Positions 8,734 to 16,349 of a DNA stretch of 64,000 nt are shown one piece after another. Position 1 is the stretch's first letter, and each line of letters opens with the position of its first letter. The notes under the pieces are model-generated. The model was given only the letters and a program-made list of their open reading frames with translations. It made no database searches and was not told the origin of the DNA. The stretch covers positions 1 through 64,000 of the forward strand of contig NZ_JMCL01000094.1 of the NCBI RefSeq assembly GCF_000690905.1, given 5' to 3'. Made by a program: the position numbers and the translations under genes. The stretch is from Pseudomonas sp. Ant30-3. GTDB taxonomy: Bacteria > Pseudomonadota > Gammaproteobacteria > Pseudomonadales > Pseudomonadaceae.

Positions 8734-11244
8734 ATGAACAACACCTATATGGTTAAACAGGGCGACACGCTGGGTTTGATTGCCCAGCAACACGGCTTTA
8801 ACACGGCCGAGATACAAGCACTTAATCCGATCATTACTAATCCCGGCTACATCAAGCCTGGTTGGGAACTGAAGCTGCCCGACACCGCGCCCAAGCCGGG
8901 ACTGCCGCCGCCGATGCATGCAGATAACACCAGCTCCGTCGCACTCAAGGGCCAGGCCCAGTGCGATGAGGAATTGGTCGATGTAGCCCATATTACCGGT
9001 GAGCCGCATTTTTTTATTCTGACGGATAAACAGTCCAAGGCATTGAAGAAGGAAATCCGCGCTGTCCAGAAAGTGATGGATGAGCTGCATCAAAACCTTG
9101 CCAAAGCGCTGCCTGCTATGCAGTGCAAGAAAACTCAAAATCCCGGCGCCAGCTGTGCGTGCTCCGGCTGTGTCAAAGAGGCTTGGGCAGTCAAAGCCGA
9201 AGGCGCCGGGTTGCTGAAGCGCGACCTCAAATCCCGGCAAACCAAAGCGGCACCGCCGACAACCGATAAAGATCTTCAGGGGACTATATTCGCCTTGCAG
9301 CAGGCGCGTGATTGGTATCAGGCTTACGAGCCCAGGTCTTATGGCTGGACGCAATTTGAAGACAACTGGAAGTTATTGAAGCACAAGAAAATCATGGAGC
9401 TGGATCAGGAGATCGGCAAACTCCGCGCTGAATTGGCGGTTCAGAAAAAAGCCGACTCCGATGACAGCTCGACCAGCGCAAGCAATGCCGCCCCGGATCT
9501 CAGGCATGGCAAGGGGCGCAGCAGTGAAACTCAGCGTGGCAGCCAGACCAGGTCCGGCATTACCGTGGTGGAAGTCATCCTGTTCAGCGACCCGACTCGG
9601 CGTCATTACGTCTCGATCCCGTGGCGAAGTACCACCGCGTGGAACGTTCGAGTCCCTACGCGCGTCATGGCCGGGAAACCCTTCAACAAGCAACTGGCCG
9701 CAGACCTGATCAAGGACATCAAAAACGCCGTCGGTGAAGGGCGTAAAGCCGGTCCGTTGGGCAATCTGGAGCTCAAGATCAGTACCTGGACCAGCAAACA
9801 GGACAACCTGCTCAATACGCTGCATCAGGAAGTGTCCTGGACGTCCAATCAGAGCGACGCGTCGCGCTACGCGATCAGTGCCGAAGCCCACGCCCTGCGA
9901 TTCGCGGCCAGCGCCAGCGCAGGGGTTAATAACTGGAACCCCAAAGAAGGCAGTATTGACGTGGGTGTCAAAGGCAGCGCGGCGTTCTCGCTGGCGGAAG
10001 CTTCAGCGTCCTTGAATTCGTATTTTCCTGATCAGGGCGGATACGTCGCGAACATGGCTTATCGTAATGCCCTGAAACAGGAAGTGCTGCATCCGATGGG
10101 CGTGTTTCGCATGAGTGGCAAGTTGGAGCTGTCATGCTTTGTCGGAGCGAAGTTGCAGGGCGAGGCTGGGGTTAAAACCCAATACAAGCCGACGGAAACA
10201 CCCGCCGGAGCTACCGCGTTACTGGGTACGCCGACCATGGAAGTCGGCCCCGGTGGCAATATCGGCGTCAAGTGCGATGCGTTTGCGGGAGCGCAAACCG
10301 GTGGTGCGCTGACCGGTGCATTTGAGTGGGTTGAACCGGAAAAACAAGGGACGGGGAAAGCCGTCGTCGGTCAGGCAAATGCCAATAGCAATTGGGCCAA
10401 ACTGGCCGAGCTCAAAGTTGAAGGGAATGTCGCTCTGGGTATTGGTGCCCATGGTGAGATTGGTATCAGTATCGCTGATAACCGGTTGGCATTTAACTGT
10501 AAAGGCTCGCTGATATTTGGCCCTGGCGCGGGCGGTGGGTTTGGTGCGTTGGTGGATGTAGAGCAGGTTGGGAAGCTCACACTGTTGCTTTGTAATGCCC
10601 TGGCTGATATTGACTACAGGCACCTTTTGGGAGTGACTGAGGATGCGTTTAGGTACATCGCTTCTGGGCTGTATCAGGTGGCGACATCTCCAATGCGAAT
10701 GACCATTGGAGGCTTTGAGTTAGGGCGGGTGGAAATGCTTGCTTGGTGGGAGGATCGACAGGCCACGAGGGTTGAAGCTGATTCACTGGCCGACTACTTG
10801 CTTGCGCATAAAATAGATAAAATTATGAGGGTTCAGGAACAAAACATTCCTTTGAGTGTGTTGCCACCAGAAACCATTGGTCCCATGGTCTACCTACTAA
10901 CAGAAGGAGTTGTCGCCAGGGGCATTGGTAGCTTCAACGAAAAACAGGAACAGGCCTTGGTCATTCTTCTCTCCGAGGTACGTCGATGGCGGCAATTTAT
11001 TGAAGTGCTGGAGCATTGTTCTCTCGACGGGACAAAGGTCAACGCCATGGCGAGTCTGGAGCGGCTCAACGCCTTGCTTACCGGTCATGACCAAGACAAA
11101 TTCAATCGTTTCATTGACAGTTTGGCGGTTAACCAGAATTCCGATAGTCCAGCCCGAGCAGCCTGGAAGCCTAGTAATGTTTGGCGTAAAGAGAAAGTGC
11201 TGGTGGCCGCACAGAACAGCGGTAGGTTTGATGGTTTGGTGTAA
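8734..11244 (+). CDS. LysM-domain putative T6SS effector
   Basis: The 836-aa protein starts with a LysM domain (about residues 3-49: YMVKQGDTLGLIAQQHGF, KPGWELKLPD). A linker and helices follow, with a four-cysteine cluster (C131, C141, C143, C146). Residues 215-250 are charged and possibly coiled-coil. A large Gly/Ala-rich, probably beta-rich body lies at 375-615 (GVNNWNPKEGSIDVGVKG, GAHGEIGISI, GPGAGGGFGAL). The helical C-terminal part (about 620-836) has no recognised motif. By hand count, GC falls from about 65% at 9481-9540 to 35% at 10801-10860, so the 3' end may be a swapped toxin tip. Its position after vgrG-DUF4123 marks it as the cargo. Toxic activity is inferred, not seen. Confidence 0.72.
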   Translation: MNNTYMVKQGDTLGLIAQQHGFNTAEIQALNPIITNPGYIKPGWELKLPDTAPKPGLPPPMHADNTSSVALKGQAQCDEELVDVAHITGEPHFFILTDKQSKALKKEIRAVQKVMDELHQNLAKALPAMQCKKTQNPGASCACSGCVKEAWAVKAEGAGLLKRDLKSRQTKAAPPTTDKDLQGTIFALQQARDWYQAYEPRSYGWTQFEDNWKLLKHKKIMELDQEIGKLRAELAVQKKADSDDSSTSASNAAPDLRHGKGRSSETQRGSQTRSGITVVEVILFSDPTRRHYVSIPWRSTTAWNVRVPTRVMAGKPFNKQLAADLIKDIKNAVGEGRKAGPLGNLELKISTWTSKQDNLLNTLHQEVSWTSNQSDASRYAISAEAHALRFAASASAGVNNWNPKEGSIDVGVKGSAAFSLAEASASLNSYFPDQGGYVANMAYRNALKQEVLHPMGVFRMSGKLELSCFVGAKLQGEAGVKTQYKPTETPAGATALLGTPTMEVGPGGNIGVKCDAFAGAQTGGALTGAFEWVEPEKQGTGKAVVGQANANSNWAKLAELKVEGNVALGIGAHGEIGISIADNRLAFNCKGSLIFGPGAGGGFGALVDVEQVGKLTLLLCNALADIDYRHLLGVTEDAFRYIASGLYQVATSPMRMTIGGFELGRVEMLAWWEDRQATRVEADSLADYLLAHKIDKIMRVQEQNIPLSVLPPETIGPMVYLLTEGVVARGIGSFNEKQEQALVILLSEVRRWRQFIEVLEHCSLDGTKVNAMASLERLNALLTGHDQDKFNRFIDSLAVNQNSDSPARAAWKPSNVWRKEKVLVAAQNSGRFDGLV

Positions 11245-11253
11245 ATCTGGACG

Positions 11254-11285
11254 ACAACAACGGCGCCTAAAAGCGCCTTTGTTGA
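11254..11285. terminator. Bidirectional terminator between effector and FGE-like genes
   Basis: CAACAACGGCGC and GCGCCTTTGTTG form a 12-bp stem with one mismatch around CTAAAA. It lies in the 53-bp gap where the effector gene and the first FGE-like lipoprotein gene converge, so it can end both transcripts. Confidence 0.6.
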
Positions 11286-11297
11286 TTGCTGGGTGCT

Positions 11298-12290
11298 TCA
11301 AAGTGGCTGGTTGTATTGAATCGCGCAACGAAAACTTGTACCGGGCAAATGCCTGCTTCTTACAGGCTCATTTGGGTATCGCCGAACAGAACTGGCCGTG
11401 AGCAGAGGATCTTCGCCTGCATTGGTACCTCGTCGGATTCGTTCCGTTCCTGTCGCTGGGCCCTGAGGGTTTTCCAATGGCGAGTGGCGGTAATAGTTTT
11501 TATCGTACCAGTCGTTTACCCAGTCGGTAGCGTTGCCTGACATATTGTAGAGCCCTAGCGGATTAGGGACGAAGCTGTCGACAGCAAACCTGCGTCCTTT
11601 TCCTTGGAGTGGAAAATTGCGTCCGTAATTTAAACTGCCATTGTCCGTAGGAAATGCCACATATTGGCCACGACTGCGGGCAGCGTATTCCCACTGGGCT
11701 TCTGTAGGCAGATCGACTGGATATCCACTCAGCTCTCCCAACCAACCGCAATAAGACTTGGCTTCTTGCCAACTTTGAGTAGCAGCTGGTAAGTCAGATT
11801 GGTAGCGAAACTGCAAATCGTCTCGCTTACGTAGCTCTGCATCAAACAGCGGTTTGCTTTGAGCAATAAAAAACAGATCGAAATCACCCATTGTTGTTTG
11901 GAATTTCGAGAGGGAATAATTACTCAGTTTAACGGGATGAACAAAGTCGTCATCACCGTCCATGCTGATACGCCCCATCCTCTCCGGCTCCACGCCGCAT
12001 GGCCAATCGCACAAATTTGCAGGGTCATCGTCATACGGCCAACCAAAATCCCCCATCTGGAACTCGCCACCTTCGATAAACACCATGTTATCCAATGACT
12101 GCACCACGGTATTCAGTAGCTTGCTGCGAACCTCATTGGAGAGTTTCGGGTATTTATGCTCGATGGTTGCATTGATTTCAGCGACTTTTTCCGGCGAGAG
12201 TTTCTGGCTTTTTGGTAATGGAGAGGTTTGCGCTTGGCAACCTGTCAGCAGCAGTACAGTACAAATAGGTAATAAAATGTGTCTTACCAC
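11298..12290 (-). CDS. FGE/SUMF1-fold lipoprotein, copy A (candidate immunity protein)
   Basis: This is a 330-aa predicted lipoprotein. GTG at 12290 is preferred: AAGGA lies seven bases upstream and the resulting signal peptide ends in the lipobox LTGC (Cys18). The FGE-sulfatase fold is shown by FIEGGEFQMGDFG, by VDLPTEAQWEYAAR and by LGLYNMSGNATDWVNDWY. The region that carries the CxxxxC copper/catalytic pair in true formylglycine-generating enzymes reads TASSVRRYPNEPVR here, so no enzyme activity is expected; only the late FRC is retained. The mature protein would sit in the periplasm on a membrane anchor. It is convergent with the LysM effector and has a close paralogue directly upstream. 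A role in neutralising the effector is inference. Confidence 0.78.
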   Translation of the reverse strand: MVRHILLPICTVLLLTGCQAQTSPLPKSQKLSPEKVAEINATIEHKYPKLSNEVRSKLLNTVVQSLDNMVFIEGGEFQMGDFGWPYDDDPANLCDWPCGVEPERMGRISMDGDDDFVHPVKLSNYSLSKFQTTMGDFDLFFIAQSKPLFDAELRKRDDLQFRYQSDLPAATQSWQEAKSYCGWLGELSGYPVDLPTEAQWEYAARSRGQYVAFPTDNGSLNYGRNFPLQGKGRRFAVDSFVPNPLGLYNMSGNATDWVNDWYDKNYYRHSPLENPQGPATGTERIRRGTNAGEDPLLTASSVRRYPNEPVRSRHLPGTSFRCAIQYNQPL

Positions 12291-12377
12291 AGGAGTGTCC
12301 TTATACATGTGATGGTTTGGTGTAAACAATGAGCAAGTAGAGGGGGGCGCATTTATAGCGCCCGCATTACTTCTGAT

Positions 12378-13379
12378 CTAAAGGGGCTGATCGGATTGGA
12401 TTGCACAGCGGAAGCTAAAGCCAGGGACGTGCTCCTTTCTAACGGGTTTCTCTCCCCACCGCCGTACGGTACTAGAGCTGAGTAACGGGTCTTCCGGATA
12501 ACCCGAACCTCGGAGAACTCGAAGCGTGCCTGTCTCGGGGCCGGTAGGGTTAATCAGAGGTGAGACACGATAATAGTCTTTGCCGTACCAATCATTGACC
12601 CAGTCGGTGGCATTTCCGGACAGGTTGTAAATTCCCAAGGGGTTGGGGACAAAACTATCAACCGCGAAAGTAAGGCGTTTACCTTTACCTGACTCAGGGA
12701 AGTTACGCCCATAGTTTAAATTTCCATTGTCGGTGGAGAACATCACATATTGGCCGCGATTGCGGGCTGCATATTCCCACTGGGCCTCTGTGGGCAGATC
12801 CACTGGCAAACCACTGAGTTTCCCCAACCAACCGCAGTAATCTTTTGCTTCCTGCCAACTTTGGGTTGGTGCAGGCAGCTTCGGGGCGTAAAAAATTTCA
12901 TGCAATTCTTCTCGTTTGCGATCTTCCGCATCAAACAACGGTTTGCCGTGAGCAATAAAGAACAGATCGAAATCCTCCAGTGTTGTCTGGAATTTCGACA
13001 GTGAGTAACTGCTCAGTTTAACCGGATGAACAAAGTCATCATCACCGTGCATGCTAATACGCCCCATCCGGTCCGGCTCCACGCCGCATGGCCAATCGCA
13101 CAGATTTGCAGGGTCATCGTCATACGGCCAACCAAAATCGCCCATCTGAAACTCGCCACCTTCGATAAACACCATGTTATCCAGTGACTGCACCACGGTA
13201 TCCAGTAGCTTGCCGCGAAGCTCTCTTGAGAGTTTCGGGTATTTATGCTCGATGGTCGCGTTGATTTCAGCGACTTTATTCGGCGAGAGTTTCTGGCTTT
13301 TTGGTAAAGGAGAGGTTTGCGCTTGGCAACCTGTCAGCAGCAGTAAAGTGAAAATAGGTGATAAAATGTGTCTTACCAC
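12378..13379 (-). CDS. FGE/SUMF1-fold lipoprotein, copy B (candidate immunity protein)
   Basis: This 333-aa paralogue of the preceding entry is near-identical over the signal peptide and the first ~110 mature residues and more diverged at the C-terminus. The same GTG start (13379) with AAGGACATTCCT in front is conserved. The ATG that begins MYKD in copy A is ATA here, which argues that the GTG is the true start of both. The lipobox is LTGC. Family motifs include FIEGGEFQMGDF, DLPTEAQWEYAAR and LGIYNLSGNATDWVNDWYG. The catalytic cysteine pair is absent (SSSTVRRWGEKPVR in its place). Duplicated, diverging lipoproteins next to one toxin-like gene fit an immunity array. Confidence 0.78.
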   Translation of the reverse strand: MVRHILSPIFTLLLLTGCQAQTSPLPKSQKLSPNKVAEINATIEHKYPKLSRELRGKLLDTVVQSLDNMVFIEGGEFQMGDFGWPYDDDPANLCDWPCGVEPDRMGRISMHGDDDFVHPVKLSSYSLSKFQTTLEDFDLFFIAHGKPLFDAEDRKREELHEIFYAPKLPAPTQSWQEAKDYCGWLGKLSGLPVDLPTEAQWEYAARNRGQYVMFSTDNGNLNYGRNFPESGKGKRLTFAVDSFVPNPLGIYNLSGNATDWVNDWYGKDYYRVSPLINPTGPETGTLRVLRGSGYPEDPLLSSSTVRRWGEKPVRKEHVPGFSFRCAIQSDQPL

Positions 13380-13572
13380 AGGAATGTCCTTATATATGCA
13401 ATCCGAGGTTCGAAGGCTACCATTTTCTGAGCTCGCATGAACGCCAAGCCAATCTACAAGCGTCAACTCCGTATGAAGATGACGTAAGGTGGATAGATAT
13501 TCAGCTTTAGTTTCGCAAGCGCGAACATTCACACACCGTCCGGCAGGCGAGCAGTACCTCATATTTCGGCAA

Positions 13573-13604
13573 CAAAAAAGGGCGCCCCAGGAGACGCCCT
13601 CTTT
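13573..13604 (-). terminator. Terminator after the small secreted protein gene
   Basis: On the minus strand GGGCG-TCTCCTGG-GCGCCC-type inverted arms are followed by TTTTTT (13573-13578). It ends the transcript of the gene at 13608-13808. Confidence 0.75.
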
Positions 13605-13607
13605 ACC

Positions 13608-13808
13608 TCACCGCTTGTAACTCTCCGTCATTTGCGCAGTTTGATCGTCCGGAACCTGCAACTCAGCATCTTGCTGACGCTGGTTCTCCTGCTGGCTCAA
13701 CCGCAAACTCTCGTAGTAATAGCGCATGCGTTCTGCGCCACCTTCGGCAAATGCACTCACCGAAACAAAAGTCATCAGCCCGGCAACAATCAACGGTGTC
13801 GTTTTCAT
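13608..13808 (-). CDS. Small secreted protein of unknown function
   Basis: This is a 66-aa protein with a clear Sec signal peptide (MKTTPLIVAGLMTFVSVSAFA, cleaved after AFA). The mature part is very polar and Gln/Glu-rich (RLSQQENQRQQDAELQ), probably one helix. ATG at 13808 is preferred because GGGAGG lies about nine bases upstream; the longer frame has no ribosome site. No family is recognised. It lies between the FGE-like genes and the siderophore receptor and has its own terminator. Confidence 0.65.
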   Translation of the reverse strand: MKTTPLIVAGLMTFVSVSAFAEGGAERMRYYYESLRLSQQENQRQQDAELQVPDDQTAQMTESYKR

Positions 13809-13907
13809 GGTCTGCCTCCCACTAAGCATGTCGGATGCGATTTCGTCCATGAAGCAATACTGCGCGGGCATTATCTGACGATTCCGTTAATTGGGAATTA
13901 ACTGTGC

Positions 13908-16148
13908 TCAGAGCTTCCAGTCCAGGCTCAGGGTCACCGTGCGCGGGGCGCCCCAGTACACGCCGTTATAGAAACCGACGTTGTCGTAATACTTCTCGTC
14001 GAGCAGGTTGTCGACGTTCAGGGATGCCGACAGGTGTTCGTCGAAGGCATACCGCGACATCAGTTTGACCACGGTGTACGCCTCCTGCCGAATGTTCGTG
14101 CGTTGAGTGATGATGCGTCCATTTTCGGCCCGACCGACCGGGCGATTGGCTGTGCGGTAGATGTCGCTCTGCCAGTTGAGCGCGCCGCCAACGGTCAGCG
14201 CCTGCCAGTCCCCGGTCAGACGATACGAAGTGGACAGGCGCAGCATGTTCAACGGCTGATTGGTGTTGGCGCGTTTGTCCTCACCCGTCACCGAATGGGT
14301 GTAGGTGTACCCGGCAGTCATGTTCCACTGCGGCAAGACTTCGCCGGACAGTTCGGCTTCGAAACCCTGGACCTTGTTGCCTTTGCCGTTGGACTTGTAG
14401 AACTCCTCGTTGGTCACCGGGTCCGGCGGCACCGAATCATCGAGTTCGGCGACGTTGTCCTGTTTGCTCCAGAACACCGCCGTGGCGAGGTTCAAGCGTT
14501 CTTCCAGCAAGCTGCCCTTGAGCCCCACTTCATAATTGCTGCCGACCACCGGCTCAAGGTATTGGCGATTGCTGTCACGGTAGGTTTGCGGCTTGAAGAT
14601 GTCGGTGTAACTGACGTACGCGGTGTATTGCGGCGTCAAGTCGTAGAGCAGGCCGGCGTAGGGCGTCCACATATCGTTGTGCTGCTGGGTGGTGGCATCG
14701 ACGCTGCGCAACTGCAGATTGTCATTGTAAGCGTTGGTCGTGCTCGAGGATTTCCAGCTGCCGTAACGACTGCCTAGCACGGCGTGCAGATCGTCGGTCA
14801 GGCTCAGGCGTGTTGCCAGATACCCGGCCTTTTGCCGAGTGCTGCTGCTGGAGCCTTGCAGATCGGTCACTGTGTCGTTGAACTTGGGAATCCCGCCCAT
14901 GTATTTCCAGTCGGGGACATTGGCGTAGTCCGCAGCGATGTCGCCGTCCACTGTGTAGGGATTGTCGTCACTGCGCTCGGCCTCGCCATAGCCGAACATC
15001 ATTTCGTGCTCACGGCCGAACAACGCGTAGGGCCCCGACACGTTGAAGTCATACGCTTTCATCTTCTGCTCGCCGATCATGTGGCTTACGTTGGCCACCA
15101 TGCCGCTGCGATCGGCCTCGGGGAAGCCGTTGCCGCCGTAGTAGATCTTGCCGTCGGTGTCGCTCTCGCGATGGGTGTAGGCGGCTTTCAAGTGCCAGCC
15201 TTCGCCGAGGTTTTGATCCAGCGTAGCGAAAGCGGTTTTGTCCTTGAGCGGCCAGGAGCTCCAGGGCGTGGCCATGTTGGTGGACCGTCCGAGCCTGGCT
15301 TTACTGCCGTCGGCGTTCCAGTACGGCACGGTGCCCCACGACGTGCCCTGCACCTGTTTGTCCTGATAGTCGTAACCCACGGCGAGCACCGTGTCGTCAG
15401 TCAGGTCCGCTTCGAGAATGCCGTAGCCGACCTCCCGTTGCAGTTGATAGTTGTCGAGATAAGAGTGGCTGTCGCGGTAGGCCAGCACGCCGCGCCCGCG
15501 CAGGCGTCCATCGAACCCCAGCGGACCGCCGACATCCACGTAGCTGTAGTAATTGTCGTAGCTGCCGCCGCTGACACCGCTCATGGCTTGCCATTGCGAG
15601 GTAGGGCGCTTGCGTACCATGTTGATGGTGGCCGAGGGATCGCCGGCACCTGTTGTCAGGCCGGTCGCGCCGCGTACCACTTCGATGCGGTCGTAAATGA
15701 TCGTGTCGGCATCGGACTTCATGTAGCTGAACGTGTTGAGCATCCCGTCGATCTGGAAATTATTGATCGAGTAACCGCGAGAGGAATAACTGACCCGATC
15801 GGAGTCGTTGTGTTGCACAACAATGCCGGTGGTCTGGCTCATGGCTTCGGACAGCGTGCCGAGTTTGAAATCGTCCATTTGCTGACGCGTTACTACTGAG
15901 ACTGACTGCGGCGTTTCCTTGATCGACAGGTTCAGGCGAGTGGCGCTGCTCATGGCGCCGGTGGTGTAGGACTGTGTGTTTTCAGTGCTGGCGCCCAGGT
16001 TTTGCGCGGTCACATCGGTCGCGTCCAGCTCCAGAACATCGCGCTTGGATTGTTCTGAAAGTTCGGTTTCTGCAAACAGCTCGGGGCATAGCGCTGCACT
16101 GCACATGCCAAGGGCAAAAGTCATGGAACGGGTGATGGGCGCGAACAT
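13908..16148 (-). CDS. TonB-dependent siderophore receptor
   Basis: This 746-aa outer-membrane receptor has a signal peptide (MFAPITRSMTFALGMCSAALC, ending LFA). A short TonB-box-like LELDATDVTAQ comes next, then the plug (about residues 70-195: KETPQSVSVVTRQQM, SRGYSINNFQIDG, EVVRGATGLTTGAGDPSATIN). The 22-strand barrel ends with SLDWKL. There is no N-terminal STN domain, so it should be a transporter only and not a sigma/anti-sigma signaller. ATG at 16148 has AAGGAG nine bases upstream; the longer TTG frame does not. It belongs to the ferric-siderophore family (FpvA/FoxA-like). The ligand cannot be told. A Fur-like site lies 80 bp upstream. Confidence 0.92.
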   Translation of the reverse strand: MFAPITRSMTFALGMCSAALCPELFAETELSEQSKRDVLELDATDVTAQNLGASTENTQSYTTGAMSSATRLNLSIKETPQSVSVVTRQQMDDFKLGTLSEAMSQTTGIVVQHNDSDRVSYSSRGYSINNFQIDGMLNTFSYMKSDADTIIYDRIEVVRGATGLTTGAGDPSATINMVRKRPTSQWQAMSGVSGGSYDNYYSYVDVGGPLGFDGRLRGRGVLAYRDSHSYLDNYQLQREVGYGILEADLTDDTVLAVGYDYQDKQVQGTSWGTVPYWNADGSKARLGRSTNMATPWSSWPLKDKTAFATLDQNLGEGWHLKAAYTHRESDTDGKIYYGGNGFPEADRSGMVANVSHMIGEQKMKAYDFNVSGPYALFGREHEMMFGYGEAERSDDNPYTVDGDIAADYANVPDWKYMGGIPKFNDTVTDLQGSSSSTRQKAGYLATRLSLTDDLHAVLGSRYGSWKSSSTTNAYNDNLQLRSVDATTQQHNDMWTPYAGLLYDLTPQYTAYVSYTDIFKPQTYRDSNRQYLEPVVGSNYEVGLKGSLLEERLNLATAVFWSKQDNVAELDDSVPPDPVTNEEFYKSNGKGNKVQGFEAELSGEVLPQWNMTAGYTYTHSVTGEDKRANTNQPLNMLRLSTSYRLTGDWQALTVGGALNWQSDIYRTANRPVGRAENGRIITQRTNIRQEAYTVVKLMSRYAFDEHLSASLNVDNLLDEKYYDNVGFYNGVYWGAPRTVTLSLDWKL

Positions 16149-16227
16149 CGCTGCCGACTCCTTGTCGTCGATGGAAAAATTCCGTTGATTCAAGGACGAA
16201 GGAGGGCGGCGATAATTAGCAATAAAC

Positions 16228-16245
16228 GAGAATAATTACTATTTG
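16228..16245 (-). promoter_or_regulatory. Candidate Fur box upstream of the TonB receptor
   Basis: GAGAATAATTACTATTTG matches about 10 of 14 informative bases of the 7-1-7 Fur model (TGATAAT-N-ATTATCA). It lies in an AT-rich patch 80 bp upstream of the receptor start. Iron repression would be expected for such a receptor. The match was made by eye. Confidence 0.5.
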
Positions 16246-16263
16246 TGAATGTGTCACAAGCTT

Positions 16264-16336
16264 GTAGCAGCTGCCGAGCCTGCGAGGCTGCGTCCAAACC
16301 GTGTCGCGATCGGACGCAGGCTGCGTCAGCTGCTAC
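16264..16336. repeat. Palindromic intergenic repeat (GTAGCAGCTGCCGAG family)
   Basis: The left arm GTAGCAGCTGCCGAGCCTGC is answered by GGACGCAGGCTGCGTCAGCTGCTAC on the right, giving an imperfect hairpin. The same element recurs at 43188-43332, about 60873-60900 and 62629-62662. It sits between the TonB receptor and cptA. Confidence 0.7.
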
Positions 16337-16349
16337 ATAGAGCGGGCGA

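Noticed and set aside
11298..13379. Genuine formylglycine-generating enzymes activating a sulfatase
   Set aside because: The catalytic cysteine pair is missing in both copies and no sulfatase gene is nearby.
14784..15899. 371-codon open frame antisense to the TonB receptor
   Set aside because: It is the usual shadow frame of a high-GC gene; the opposite strand carries an unmistakable receptor.
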